From the NCBI GenBank assembly GCA_028820655.1, contig JAPPIK010000026.1:1-64000 (forward strand): a stretch of DNA of 64,000 nt. Direction: 5' to 3'. The position numbers and the translations under genes were made by a program. Source of the stretch: Candidatus Poribacteria bacterium. GTDB lineage: Bacteria > Poribacteria > WGA-4E > JAJDTR01. Every line of letters begins with the position of its first letter. Within the stretch, counting starts at the first letter, position 1. Shown one piece after another: positions 8,034 through 17,564 of this stretch. The notes under the pieces were generated by a model. It worked only from the letters and a program-made list of their open reading frames with translations, ran no database searches and was not told where the DNA came from.

Positions 8034-9545
8034 TCATTCAATCACCTCAATCTCTAGCTGATTCAACGTTCGCAGAACACCTTCGCCATACTCAAGCATT
8101 GAGTCGGATTCCAATGTGCTGCCCGCAAGTTGGATGTGATTGGCATCGGCTTGCAGTTGCCCGAGAGTTGGCTCCATTGCTATCCATTCTCCTGCGTAGA
8201 TCTCCGGCCAGAAATGATAATAGAACGCATCGCGTTGAAACACGATTCCCGCACAGATGCGCGACGGAATACCAATCGAGCGAGCTAGTGCTATGAAAAG
8301 CACCGTATGCTCTGTACAGTCCCCTTCCAATGAGTTGAGTGTTTGAAGTGAGGAACCGAAACCCGTTTGATAATTCTTGTCGGAGACGTTCTCGAAAACC
8401 CAGTGACACAATTTTGTGGCCGCCTTCCAGGCGTTGGTTTCGCCGCCCAAAATATCAACCGCTTTCATGCGAATAGCGGCATGGTCAGCCTGAATATATA
8501 CACTCGGTTTGAGAAATTGTACCAGTTCGTTCCCTGACTCTTCCAAAGAGAGCGGCAACGACGGTGCTTTCGAGACATCGATCGATGGCACGTCTATCTT
8601 GAGAACTCCCATATTAGGACTGTCATCAGCGATGATTATAGTTTGCCTACGGTTAGTCATAACCGCATCTTTCAAGATGCCTTTCTCTAGTCGCAGTGCG
8701 GCTCTCAAACGCGGAGAATTAGTTGTTGGTTGTTTCCCTTGGGCGTAGATTTTCGTGTTCAATATCACGTCGACGTGGCCTGAATCTCCAAGTGCGGTCT
8801 GCATATCGGTCTTTGTTAGCACCAGAGGAAAACCCATCAATGGAACCTCCGTCCGGTAGGTCCTGCCTTCCGATGTAATCCATGCTACAGTTCTTAGACC
8901 TCCCATGATATCCATCGTATATTCGACCATATAAACGGGTATGCTGTCTCCCTCGTAGTCTAGAATGTCTTCGCGGATGACTTTGACCTTTGTGTCCACG
9001 GATTGGAGGAGATCTAGATTGAAAACTTGGAGTTGATACTCGTTCCCGGTTGCCATTCCCTCCTTGAGCAAGTGATAGGGGATGGTCTGCTCGAAAATAG
9101 CGTGAGGCGGAATGGATTTACGTGAATGTGACGTTTTTCCTGCGAGCGTCGTGTCAATGTAGGCGATACCGTCTTCAATACGTCCTTCAACCCGCTTCTC
9201 CGCACCGGTTTCATTCGATGTCAAGACGAAACGACGGGGAACAAGGTCCATTCCCACGTATGAAATTCGAGTGTTCTCAAATCGCAATCCCCAGTCACCA
9301 CGTTTCACTTCAATTACCATGTCAATGCGTGTTCGTAGAACGTCCTCGCCTCCGTAAACCGCATTATCCATAACTATGTGCGCGTAACCGGCTTTTGTGC
9401 CCATGAGTTCTAATGTCAACCAATCGTCCTGCGGTAAGCGAAACATCCTCTCCACCTCTGCCGGATCTACGGTTACAGCGCCTCCCAACGATGAGCACTG
9501 CAATATGCCAAGGAGAAACATTACAGTAAATTCAATGTGCTTCAT
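8034..9545 (-). CDS. Secreted transglutaminase-like cysteine protease-fold protein
   Basis: 503 aa with an N-terminal export signal (hydrophobic run in the first 20 residues). The C-terminal third has a transglutaminase core: Cys in LEGDCTEHTVL, His in YYHFWPEIY, and the third position in AMEPTLGQ, where Glu replaces the usual Asp. The N-terminal region looks like an extracytoplasmic beta-rich domain. Proteins of this kind act as peptidases or cross-linking enzymes in the envelope. No partner operon is evident; pth lies 122 bp before its ribosome-entry side on the same strand in the opposite transcriptional order. Confidence 0.82.
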   Translation of the reverse strand: MKHIEFTVMFLLGILQCSSLGGAVTVDPAEVERMFRLPQDDWLTLELMGTKAGYAHIVMDNAVYGGEDVLRTRIDMVIEVKRGDWGLRFENTRISYVGMDLVPRRFVLTSNETGAEKRVEGRIEDGIAYIDTTLAGKTSHSRKSIPPHAIFEQTIPYHLLKEGMATGNEYQLQVFNLDLLQSVDTKVKVIREDILDYEGDSIPVYMVEYTMDIMGGLRTVAWITSEGRTYRTEVPLMGFPLVLTKTDMQTALGDSGHVDVILNTKIYAQGKQPTTNSPRLRAALRLEKGILKDAVMTNRRQTIIIADDSPNMGVLKIDVPSIDVSKAPSLPLSLEESGNELVQFLKPSVYIQADHAAIRMKAVDILGGETNAWKAATKLCHWVFENVSDKNYQTGFGSSLQTLNSLEGDCTEHTVLFIALARSIGIPSRICAGIVFQRDAFYYHFWPEIYAGEWIAMEPTLGQLQADANHIQLAGSTLESDSMLEYGEGVLRTLNQLEIEVIE

Positions 9546-9667
9546 ACTACTTATTCCTCAGCGTTGTGCAACCAAATTCACCTAAGTGTGCTGCTAAGAA
9601 TAATCAATTCCAATCCTGTAATCGAAGTGTGTGCCATCGATATGTGGGTAATGGATATGCTTTCTCG

Positions 9668-10294
9668 TCAATCGCATTCATCGGCTAGTCCTACAACTTT
9701 ACCGTTGAATTGGCTCATTGCAGTCTGAATATCGTCTTCTATCAGCATTTCGACCGCATCCGCAGCACGTCGGACAACCCGGTCTATCCGGTTTTGGTCG
9801 AACTCATCAAACCCACTTAAAACGTAATCAGTTTGACTTTGGTTTGGTGCACCAATACCTATCCGCAAGCGAGGGAATTCTTGCGTGTTAAGGTGCCGAA
9901 TAATGGACTTCATGCCATTGTGTCCCCCATCGCTACCGTTCTTGCGCAAGCGAATTACACCAATCTCCAAGTTCAGGTCATCGTAGACAACGCACAAATC
10001 GGAGATCGATAGGTTGAATCTATTTAGCAGTGCGGACACTGCCTCGCCGCTGTTGTTCATGTATGTTGTCGGTTTCGCGTATACTGCCTCGCCCCCATCC
10101 CACTCAGTGGTGCCAACGAGTGCCCCACACATACCCCTTAATTTCCCTATCCTATATCTCCGCAAGAGTTCATTGATGACCCAATACCCGACATTATGCT
10201 TAGTCATCGAATATCTTTGACCCGGGTTCCCGAGTCCAACAATCAGTTTGAGCGGATTAAGCGCATCACTCTTGCTTTTTCTCCAAAACATCAC
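9668..10294 (-). CDS. pth: Peptidyl-tRNA hydrolase
   Basis: 208 aa. Pth recycles peptidyl-tRNA dropped from ribosomes. Visible signatures: IVGLGNPGQRYSMTKHNVGY with the catalytic His, KPTTYMNNSGEAV with the key Asn, and VYDDLNLEIG...GSDGGHNGMKSI. The residues known to be essential (Asn, His, Asp) are present. It lies 55 bp downstream of the GerMN gene in a minus-strand series that also has amidase, L25, tRNA-Gln and IspE. The pairing of rplY with pth and ispE is common in bacteria. Confidence 0.95.
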   Translation of the reverse strand: MMFWRKSKSDALNPLKLIVGLGNPGQRYSMTKHNVGYWVINELLRRYRIGKLRGMCGALVGTTEWDGGEAVYAKPTTYMNNSGEAVSALLNRFNLSISDLCVVYDDLNLEIGVIRLRKNGSDGGHNGMKSIIRHLNTQEFPRLRIGIGAPNQSQTDYVLSGFDEFDQNRIDRVVRRAADAVEMLIEDDIQTAMSQFNGKVVGLADECD

Positions 10295-10349
10295 TTAAGG
10301 GACTCCGACGATTCTATAGTCTATTATAACATTGCAAGAGCCTCGTCTC

Positions 10350-10979
10350 TTACTGTTCGTCATCAATTGATAGCACCTGCTTGTCTTGATGACTTGCCGC
10401 CAATGACAGGGGTTTTGAAATGTCAACATGCCCTGTAATCGTATCAACCTCTTGTCCTTCAATTAGAATCTGTACATACCGTATGTCATTGCCGAAATTC
10501 GCTTGAACAGTTTTTAGAATTGCCTGAATTGTCAAAAGCTCTGCTGTCGTACCACCCATGTGAGTTGCACTTAAAGCGCCGGTGAAATCCAAGTAAGCTG
10601 TAGAGTTCTCATCAAGATATACCTCGTTCAATTGCGTTCCCCTGGGGATAGTATTCACCAAGGTCGGTGGAGACTCCTCAAGGAGGGTAGTGATGACCTG
10701 TTTTATGCGCTCAATCTTGTCGTTGGAAAGGCGCAACTCCCATGTGATGTCAACGAGATTGACTGATTCCGGATGAAAGAAAAAGAGCTTAATGCTCTGG
10801 AGGGGTGGGGCTGCGTGGGGAAAACTAGCGGCAGTTGGTAGCGGCGGTGGCGGAGGCACTGCTTCCGTGCGATCAAAAAAGAAAAATGCAGCAGCAATCC
10901 CAAGGGAGAGAACAATGATCAAGGCGACGCCGAGATATAATTTGGATCGTAACTTTCCTCGCTTAGTATTATTCGCCAT
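10350..10979 (-). CDS. GerMN-domain membrane-anchored protein
   Basis: 209 aa. One transmembrane segment (about residues 14-35) follows a basic N terminus; a proline-rich linker with five consecutive prolines leads to a GerMN domain (about 60-180). GerMN domains were named from spore-germination proteins but also occur in envelope proteins of non-spore-formers, often next to amidases. The first 11 bases overlap the end of the amidase gene, so the two are translationally linked. A role in peptidoglycan binding or remodelling together with the amidase is inferred. Confidence 0.82.
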   Translation of the reverse strand: MANNTKRGKLRSKLYLGVALIIVLSLGIAAAFFFFDRTEAVPPPPPLPTAASFPHAAPPLQSIKLFFFHPESVNLVDITWELRLSNDKIERIKQVITTLLEESPPTLVNTIPRGTQLNEVYLDENSTAYLDFTGALSATHMGGTTAELLTIQAILKTVQANFGNDIRYVQILIEGQEVDTITGHVDISKPLSLAASHQDKQVLSIDDEQ

Positions 10980-12105
10980 CGCTGGAACTCTGACCGATTT
11001 TGAGCGCGGTCATGTATTTCACGATTGCTGCACCAATGCTGTCTGCAATGGCCTTCTGGCTGCCGTATTCGGTAAGCCTCTCTTGATTGGCTGCGTTCGA
11101 CAAGTAACCGAGTTCAATTAGAATAGCGGGCATATAAACCTCGGACAGCGTTGTCAACGGAAGTTCAGTCAATGGGGTAATCTTTCCAGAGAACACTCTC
11201 AATTGTTCTTGGAGAAAGGAGGCAAAATCTCGGCTTCGATCCAAAAAATCCTCTTGCGAAAGCGTCGTAATCTCTCTACGACCTAGTACGTCGCCGGCAA
11301 AAGGGGTCGAAGCATGGTCAGATTGGCGGTGCCACATCGAATTGTTGACGTACAGATGCACTCCGTTCGTTCCAGGCGCATATGATGCATTGCAATGCAG
11401 GCTGAGAAATAGTTGTCCGCCGCTCTGATTTGCGATTTTTACCCGTTCTAGTGGACGTCTTTCAAAATCGCCGTCTCGTGTAAGCAGCACCCGGATTCCG
11501 TTCTGTTTACAGTAAGTTTCAACATGTTTGGCTGCAGCTAGGGTGATGTTCTTTTCAAACACTCCGTCACTCCCCTCACATCCAGTGTCGGTTCCTCCAT
11601 GTCCCGGATTAACGACAACAAGGAACCCCTCTTTCGATATGGAAAGTGAAGGAGTGTCCCGAGTTTCCACTATACGAACGCGTTGAAGTTCGGCATTGTA
11701 AGCGGCCTCGAGATCGAATGCGTTCGGTAGCAATTCAGTGAAAAATGTAATTGGGAGCATTGGCCGCTGGTTGATTACCAACGGCGGGTGGGACAATGCA
11801 ATTGGTTCGGGTTGACCGCCAATGGTCGCAGATGGCGTTCCTAATTGTAAATTAATTCGTTTCTGTTTAAGAACTAGGGTGAGTCTGCCCGTGAGATCGT
11901 ATTTCTTCCTCATGTCGGAGTCAACGATCCGACGCAACGCATCAGCAGGCAAATACAGCGTCCCGTCCCGTGCGACCGTCTCGACTTGGGCGAGCAATTT
12001 TCCCCCTTGATCCACGAAACGAATTGAAGGGGATTGGGGGGAGCTAATAGCAACCGACGCCCATAAAGCGGCGATAATAGATAGGCAGCATTCGCAAAAC
12101 TTCAT
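10969..12105 (-). CDS. N-acetylmuramoyl-L-alanine amidase (Amidase_3)
   Basis: 378 aa. A signal peptide (about 1-22) precedes a domain resembling the copper-amine-oxidase-N/AMIN type (about 25-130) and a zinc amidase catalytic domain. Zinc ligands are visible as H in VVNPGHGGTDTG, E in the following acidic stretch, and H in LSLHCNAS; the catalytic Glu lies in ILIELGYLSN. It cleaves the amide bond between MurNAc and the stem peptide in the periplasm. The start codon overlaps the rplY stop by 4 bases, and the gene overlaps the GerMN gene by 11 bases, forming a tight operon. Confidence 0.9.
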   Translation of the reverse strand: MKFCECCLSIIAALWASVAISSPQSPSIRFVDQGGKLLAQVETVARDGTLYLPADALRRIVDSDMRKKYDLTGRLTLVLKQKRINLQLGTPSATIGGQPEPIALSHPPLVINQRPMLPITFFTELLPNAFDLEAAYNAELQRVRIVETRDTPSLSISKEGFLVVVNPGHGGTDTGCEGSDGVFEKNITLAAAKHVETYCKQNGIRVLLTRDGDFERRPLERVKIANQSGGQLFLSLHCNASYAPGTNGVHLYVNNSMWHRQSDHASTPFAGDVLGRREITTLSQEDFLDRSRDFASFLQEQLRVFSGKITPLTELPLTTLSEVYMPAILIELGYLSNAANQERLTEYGSQKAIADSIGAAIVKYMTALKIGQSSSDGE

Positions 12106-12770
12106 TCTTCATCTTCATCTTCGCTGCGCCTACGTGTAATCAATTCAGGCTCTTCCAGCTCAGGTTCTTCGATTTCCTCACCTTCAATTTCTTCGGCGGC
12201 TTCTTCCTCAACTTTTGGTGGGCTGACCGCGACGATCATGGTTTGAGAATCATCCACCACCTGAATCTCGTCAGGTAAAAACACATCCCCTACGTGAACA
12301 ATCTCATTCACGTCCAGTTCGTTTACGTCTACTTGAATCTCATCGGGTAAAAGTGTAGGCAAACAGTGAACAGTCAACTCTCGTAGAGGAAATTCCAATA
12401 CTCCCTCACTCTCGCGGACACCAATAGGTGTACCGTTCAGGACAATCGGTACGGCTACTGTTACCGGTTCGTCTAAAGATACACGTACGAAGTCCGCGTG
12501 CAGCAAGGTTTGTTTCATTACGGGATGCTGCTGAATTTCTCGAATCATGGCTGTTTCGGCACCATGATCCTTAATCTCCAGATCAATCAGTACATTTTCG
12601 CTGTTTTTCCGCAGAAATGTGCGGAAAACATGCTCTTCAATTTGTAGAGGAACCACGTCCTGGTAGCGCCCATATAGCACGGCCGGTATTGAGCCTGCGC
12701 GCCGAAGTGCACGGACACTCCCTTTGCCAAAGCTATTCCGCTTTACAGCTTCTAGTCTCACCTGTTGCAT
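12102..12770 (-). CDS. rplY: 50S ribosomal protein L25 (TL5/CTC type)
   Basis: 222 aa. The N-terminal 5S-rRNA-binding domain (RLEAVKRNSFGKGSVRALRR, then IPAVLYG) is followed by the longer C-terminal beta domain of the CTC form and a very acidic tail of about 35 residues ending in DEDEE. The ribosome site GGGAG precedes the ATG. It lies 204 bp downstream of tRNA-Gln on the same strand, the gene order often found with ispE and pth; the usual prs gene is missing between them. Confidence 0.93.
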   Translation of the reverse strand: MQQVRLEAVKRNSFGKGSVRALRRAGSIPAVLYGRYQDVVPLQIEEHVFRTFLRKNSENVLIDLEIKDHGAETAMIREIQQHPVMKQTLLHADFVRVSLDEPVTVAVPIVLNGTPIGVRESEGVLEFPLRELTVHCLPTLLPDEIQVDVNELDVNEIVHVGDVFLPDEIQVVDDSQTMIVAVSPPKVEEEAAEEIEGEEIEEPELEEPELITRRRSEDEDEE

Positions 12771-12974
12771 GTATATTGCTCCCGGTCGTTTTTTGCGTGA
12801 CGGCTAAAATAACCTTTCAGTCTTCCCTTTCTGCAGGTTTTTTCCGTATATCAATAGTTAACGATTACTGTATCCTACATCGTGATGATGGTGCGTATGC
12901 GAGAGTTGGCACCTCCATCAACGGAGGAATGAGATTTGACCAGTGATAATCTAATGATGGTTTAACCTGAAATA

Positions 12975-13046
12975 CTGGGCGGGTAGGACTCGAACCTACG
13001 AATGCGGGTTCCAAAGACCCGTGCCTTACCACTTGGCGACCGCCCA
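12975..13046 (-). tRNA. tRNA-Gln (anticodon UUG)
   Basis: 72 nt cloverleaf on the minus strand. The 7-bp acceptor stem is TGGGCGG/CCGCCCA. The D arm has GCC/GGC, and the anticodon stem CGGGT/ACCCG encloses CTTTGGA with TTG at the anticodon. The T arm GTAGG/CCTAC encloses TTCGAGT. The discriminator is G (12975), as usual for tRNA-Gln. CCA is not encoded. The 5' end at 13046 directly abuts the ispE stop codon (13047-13049), so the tRNA must be cut out of a longer transcript by RNase P if co-transcribed. Confidence 0.95.
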
Positions 13047-13952
13047 TTAAGCTAACGACAAGCCTACACTGCTTGTCGTTGTTGTGGTACAGAATGCAAA
13101 TCTTTCGCTGAGTCCGGCTGAAACTTGGTCTGCGCTAGCGGCGTCTTGCATAACTGAGAATACAGTAGCGCCGCTCCCCGACATCAGGGCTCCGTAGCTT
13201 CCATGGCAACTGGCTAACTCACACTTGAGCGCTTCGATGTCTGGAAATTTCAAGAAAACCGGGATTTCTAAGCAATTGTACATGTTCTCAGCCAAGCCAC
13301 GCCGGTCGCCATGCTCAAGAAAACCCCGCACAATTATATCATCAAGGGGTCGGTTAGTCAACGCAAAATGGAGATGCTGGAAGGCCCAACCTGTTCTGAC
13401 TTCGATTCCCTGGTTTGTCAACAGCAAGTGAGTCTCCTTCAATGCTGGCAAGGGAGTTAGGATTTCTCCAACCCCACGTCCTATCGCAGCGCCTCCCAGC
13501 AAGCAGAACGGGACATCCGCACCTAATTGCAATCCTAAACACATTAATTCGGGTTGCGACAAACCAAATTCAAACAGTTCATTCATACCCCGGAGCACGG
13601 CTGCAGCGTTTGCGCTACCTCCTGCGAGCCCTCCAGCCGGCGGTATTCGCTTCTTGATTGAGATATCGACACCGTACCTACTGTCCGTATGAATCATCAG
13701 TAGTTGGGCAGCGCGATATCCAAGGTTTTGCGCATCACACGGTACTGATGGGTGGTTGCACTGAATCAAAATCTCCGGTTTCGAAAGTCGACGGAGAGTA
13801 ACATCATCATGGAGTCCAATCGAGTGAAAAACTGTTTCAATATCGTGATATCCATCCGGACGCTTTCCGGTTACATTGAGATAAAAGTTGATTTTCGCGT
13901 GAGCACGGACGAGCAAGGATTTTACCATGATGGTCGGAAGATGCCGTCGCAA
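13047..13952 (-). CDS. ispE: 4-diphosphocytidyl-2-C-methyl-D-erythritol kinase
   Basis: 301 aa GHMP kinase of the MEP isoprenoid pathway. The N-terminal AKINFYLNVTGKRPDGYHD box, the ATP loop PPAGGLAGGSANAAA and the C-terminal LMSGSGATVF are all present. An internal ATG at 13928 (MVKSLLVRAHAK) is the more usual start relative to the family; the longer form adds eight residues. Its stop codon touches the tRNA-Gln gene with no intervening base. Other MEP genes are not in the window. Confidence 0.93.
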   Translation of the reverse strand: MRRHLPTIMVKSLLVRAHAKINFYLNVTGKRPDGYHDIETVFHSIGLHDDVTLRRLSKPEILIQCNHPSVPCDAQNLGYRAAQLLMIHTDSRYGVDISIKKRIPPAGGLAGGSANAAAVLRGMNELFEFGLSQPELMCLGLQLGADVPFCLLGGAAIGRGVGEILTPLPALKETHLLLTNQGIEVRTGWAFQHLHFALTNRPLDDIIVRGFLEHGDRRGLAENMYNCLEIPVFLKFPDIEALKCELASCHGSYGALMSGSGATVFSVMQDAASADQVSAGLSERFAFCTTTTTSSVGLSLA

Positions 13953-13993
13953 AATTGGGGAGGACCGCGCGAGACTCTTTTCGACTCGTGCCG

Positions 13994-14872
13994 TTACTTT
14001 TGTAGCGTTCGTATCTTGGTGGACTCCGTCCGAAACGGCTCGAAATCAAATTTACTGTCATTTATGTCAATATTGATTTCCGGATTTCTGATCTTCAGTA
14101 CGACGCGGGTATGTTCTGCTGGACGTTCGATTTCGACATCATGAGGGCGGAGAACCCCTCCTACATCGCGATAGTCCGAGAATTCAATTTGCTGAATAAC
14201 GTTCCCAATTTGATCGAGAATCTTCCACTGGCTGACAGTGGGTTCACCGTCGCGCACCAAAATGGTGATCTCTTCTAAATGGTTTTCCTTGGTTCCTAGG
14301 CGTTTCACAACATGCTTGGCACCGGTAGACACTATCGTCAATTCGGTCGTACGCCCATCAAGGAAGGGATTCGCAAATAGGGCGCTGCGTACATCGGAGA
14401 TTCTCAAATCCAATCCGAATATTTCCCGTAACACGCCGTCCTCGAGCCGTTCAAATATTGCTTCCTGCTCATTTGCAAAGTATAGAAGGAACTGACCTCG
14501 GGCGGCAATAGCGATTACCCGTGGTTCGTTCAGTGGGCCCATTGCTTGTATGTGGAGGAGGTCCCCATCCTTCAGTGATCGTTTGTACCATAATGATTCT
14601 CGCACTTCCTCTTTACCATCCTTGTCTTCAATGGTTACGACCATTTGGAGAATTCGTACTGTTGACGTGAGGTCATAATTCGACTGAAGGATCGTAAGGA
14701 TTGTATCCAGCGACTCGCTGTTTTCCGGTGACAGATTGCCCGTTGCGCCGCCGCAGCCAACCAACACGGAAACGAAGAGAACGATAAACACGATATGGTT
14801 GTTAGCGGACGGTGCGAAAACCGCAACCCGCCACGCTCTATAGTTCATTCGGTGAATCCTGTCGGCCTTCAC
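13994..14872 (-). CDS. Lipoprotein with LolA/LolB-like fold (DUF4292-type)
   Basis: 292 aa. A hydrophobic segment followed by the lipobox LVGC (about residues 37-40) predicts a lipid-anchored protein. The remaining chain shows the pattern of outer-membrane lipoprotein-sorting-like beta proteins: SLWYKRSLKDGDLLHIQAMGP, the DLRISDVRSAL helix, and paired strands ending in FSDYRDVGGVLRPHDVEI. A role in outer-membrane lipoprotein or lipid handling is inferred from fold resemblance only. An alternative ATG at 14848 would shorten the unusually long pre-lipobox part. It sits 3 bp from the argD stop. Confidence 0.65.
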   Translation of the reverse strand: MKADRIHRMNYRAWRVAVFAPSANNHIVFIVLFVSVLVGCGGATGNLSPENSESLDTILTILQSNYDLTSTVRILQMVVTIEDKDGKEEVRESLWYKRSLKDGDLLHIQAMGPLNEPRVIAIAARGQFLLYFANEQEAIFERLEDGVLREIFGLDLRISDVRSALFANPFLDGRTTELTIVSTGAKHVVKRLGTKENHLEEITILVRDGEPTVSQWKILDQIGNVIQQIEFSDYRDVGGVLRPHDVEIERPAEHTRVVLKIRNPEINIDINDSKFDFEPFRTESTKIRTLQK

Positions 14873-14875
14873 GTG

Positions 14876-16066
14876 TTAAAACACTTGAGCCATTGACTTC
14901 TCTAGAATTGCGACCGCTTCGTCAACTTGGTCAATCGTGATGTTGAGCGGAGGCAGGAACCGAAGCACGTAGTCGTTAGTGCAAATTGTGATTAAACCGT
15001 TATCGGCACATTTCGCGGCAAGAGGTTTGGCGTCGACGGACATCACCATTCCGCGCAATAATCCTTTTCCTCGAACCTCTTGGATTGGGAATCTGTCCTT
15101 GAGTTGTGAAATCTCGTATGCCATGTAGTTGCCCATTTCCACGGCATTTGCAGTGAGGTTCTCGTCAAGAATTGTCTGAATAGTCGCACATGCAGCAGCA
15201 GTAACCAGCGGGTTACCCCCAAACGTCGCCGCATGTGTACCGGGCACGAAACTTTCCGCGACACCTTTCTTCGCCAACATCGCACCGATGGGGACACCGC
15301 CGCCAAGCGACTTTGCCAATGTCAAAATGTCGGGCACGACACCGTAACTCTGGTAACCGAAAAATGTTCCGAGACGCCCCATCGCTGTTTGCACCTCATC
15401 AAGAATGAGAAGCAAATCGTGTGTTTCACATATGCTGCGCAACCCCTGAATATAGTCTTCGTCCGGGACATTGACGCCGCCCTCCGATTGTATCGCCTCC
15501 ACAAGAATAGCGCAGGTATTTTCGTTTACCGCGTTTTTCGTTGCCTCCAAATCATCGAATGGCACGTAAGTGAAACCCGGGAGCATTGGTTCAAATCCCT
15601 CGTGATACTTTGTTTGTGCGGTTGCGGTGATGGTTGCCATGGTCCGCCCATGAAATGAGTTCTCCATCGTAATTATCTCGTGAGCGTTCGCTTTGCCTTG
15701 GTCCGAAGCATACTTTCTCGCAAGTTTTATTGCTGCTTCATTCGCTTCCGCGCCGCTATTGCAGAAGAAACACTGATCCAAATCTGAGTTTTCAATGAGT
15801 AGCTTTGCTAACCTAGCTTGCGGCTCAATATAGTAAAGATTAGAGACATGCAACAGTTTTCCCGCTTGTTCCTGAATTGCCGAGACAACATTCGGATGAC
15901 AGTGTCCCAATCCATTTACCGCCAAACCGCCAAGAAAATCAAGATATTTCTTGCCATCGGCATCCCATAAATAGGGCCCTTCCCCGCGCACAAATGCCAA
16001 GTCGCGTTCGCCGTAAGTATTCATGATGTAGCTAGTCGCCATTTCTTTAATTTCGGCTGTAGTCAT
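14876..16066 (-). CDS. argD: Acetylornithine aminotransferase (class III)
   Basis: 396 aa from the ATG at 16066, which follows GAAGGAGA; the frame stays open to an ATG at 16120 (414 aa), but those 18 residues are unlike the family. PLP-enzyme landmarks are FCNSGAEANEAAIKLARK, SFHGRT, LILDEVQT (cofactor Asp), and LAKSLGGGVPIGAM with the Schiff-base Lys. It transfers the amino group between glutamate and N-acetylornithine in arginine synthesis, or the N-succinyl equivalent. No other arg gene is nearby. Confidence 0.88.
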   Translation of the reverse strand: MTTAEIKEMATSYIMNTYGERDLAFVRGEGPYLWDADGKKYLDFLGGLAVNGLGHCHPNVVSAIQEQAGKLLHVSNLYYIEPQARLAKLLIENSDLDQCFFCNSGAEANEAAIKLARKYASDQGKANAHEIITMENSFHGRTMATITATAQTKYHEGFEPMLPGFTYVPFDDLEATKNAVNENTCAILVEAIQSEGGVNVPDEDYIQGLRSICETHDLLLILDEVQTAMGRLGTFFGYQSYGVVPDILTLAKSLGGGVPIGAMLAKKGVAESFVPGTHAATFGGNPLVTAAACATIQTILDENLTANAVEMGNYMAYEISQLKDRFPIQEVRGKGLLRGMVMSVDAKPLAAKCADNGLITICTNDYVLRFLPPLNITIDQVDEAVAILEKSMAQVF

Positions 16067-16401
16067 TCGCTTTGATTCTCCTTCAATAGAATAAGTAGCA
16101 GATTTTTCGTACACACTCAATGACTCTCCAATTTGAGATCGGGAAATTTTGTCAGGGTGTGCCTAATGCTTGGCTCAAACATCCACCCGCAATTCTGGTT
16201 GAATTGCCCCGCATCGAGGATGAAATCCAATTCAAGCCCTGTTGCTGCTACAACAGAGAAACCTCATTTCTGGACGATATGAGATTCATAACCGGCAAAT
16301 TAGTCAAACTTTATTCAAACTCGCGATTTAGCTTCGGAAAATGCTCTGTTTCGGTGCCCGTGTCAGATCCAAGCGGTGCTCACGATTTCTGACACTAAAA
16401 G

Positions 16402-17493
16402 TTAGCGAGAGACAATCTTCAAGCAGGATGCTGTTGGTGCTTCTACGACCTTCCCTGTCGATGTGAGCCTTCCGGATTCCTCGTCAATTTGGAATGTGAC
16501 GATATTATCCGAATCAAGATTGGCTGCATATAGATAGTGGCCAGCCGAATCCACCGCGAAATTTCGCGGTGTCCTGCCCCGCGTGGACTCGCACCCAAGA
16601 TATGTTAGCTTTCCAGTTCCTTCAGCGATTTTAAACATCGCAATACTGTCATGTCCGCGATTTGATCCGTAGACGAATTTACCCGAGGGATGAACGTGCA
16701 CGTCTGCGCAATGACTTACACCGTCAAAATCGTCTGGCAGTGTTGAGATTGACTGGATCTCCTTTAGTGCCCCGCTCGACTCGTCGTAAGCGAACGCACA
16801 GAGGGTGCAGTCGAGTTCGTTTATAAGATAGGCATATTGTAAATTCGGATGAAAGTCGAAATGACGGGGACCAGCCCCAGCCTGAACCTGAATCGAAGTC
16901 TGAGCATTCGGCGTGAGTTTGCCGTTGACCAAATCAAGCTTGTAAATCATGATTTTATCAATTCCGAGATCCGGAACAAAAACATAGCGGTTCGTCGGAT
17001 CTATCATCACTGAGTGCGGGTGTGGGCTTGTTTGACGCTCCTCGTTGACGCTAAATCCTGCATGGTGGACAAGATCGCAGATTTCGCCGAGTTCTCCGGT
17101 TTCCCGAATGGGGAATACAGCTACACTTCCACCAGTGTAATTTGCAACGAGTACATATCTACCCGTGGAATCCACGCTCAAATGGCACGGTTCGGCGCCA
17201 CCTGAAGGCTGCCGGTTAATGTACCTCGGTTCGCCGGTCGCCGGTTCAATCTCAAATGCGCTGACCACGCCACCAGGTTGCCCATCAAACTCGTGAATTT
17301 CACTTACCGCGTATAAGTAGCGCCCTTGAGGTTCAATCGCTAAATACGTCGGGTTCTCCAGACCAATTGCCTTACTCTCGTACGTCAACGCGCCTGATGA
17401 ATTGTCGAGACGATAGACATAGATTCCCTCACTCTCGTTCCAAGTATAGGTGCCAATATAGACACGCGCATTTCCACGGTTTTGCGTAGCCAA
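16402..17493 (-). CDS. Seven-bladed propeller lactonase (6-phosphogluconolactonase-like)
   Basis: 363 aa. Repeated blade units such as TYLAIEPQGRYLYAVSE, HLSVDSTGRYVLVANYTGGSVAVFPI and FAVDSAGHYLYAANLDSDN mark the lactonase/YbhE beta-propeller family. Members include E. coli Pgl and cycloisomerases; many are uncharacterised. No signal peptide is apparent, so a cytoplasmic location is likely. The true substrate is uncertain because no pentose-phosphate genes flank it. It lies 71 bp downstream of a methyltransferase gene on the same strand. Confidence 0.82.
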   Translation of the reverse strand: MATQNRGNARVYIGTYTWNESEGIYVYRLDNSSGALTYESKAIGLENPTYLAIEPQGRYLYAVSEIHEFDGQPGGVVSAFEIEPATGEPRYINRQPSGGAEPCHLSVDSTGRYVLVANYTGGSVAVFPIRETGELGEICDLVHHAGFSVNEERQTSPHPHSVMIDPTNRYVFVPDLGIDKIMIYKLDLVNGKLTPNAQTSIQVQAGAGPRHFDFHPNLQYAYLINELDCTLCAFAYDESSGALKEIQSISTLPDDFDGVSHCADVHVHPSGKFVYGSNRGHDSIAMFKIAEGTGKLTYLGCESTRGRTPRNFAVDSAGHYLYAANLDSDNIVTFQIDEESGRLTSTGKVVEAPTASCLKIVSR

Positions 17494-17564
17494 AATTCCC
17501 GCTCCGAGTGTACAATATTTATCTTATCGGTTGTGTACAGAAGCGCAAGTATCCGGTCCCAGCT

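Noticed and set aside
16120-16392. Plus-strand 90-codon frame between argD and the lactonase gene
   Set aside because: No ribosome site, no recognisable motif, and composition like the surrounding non-coding DNA.
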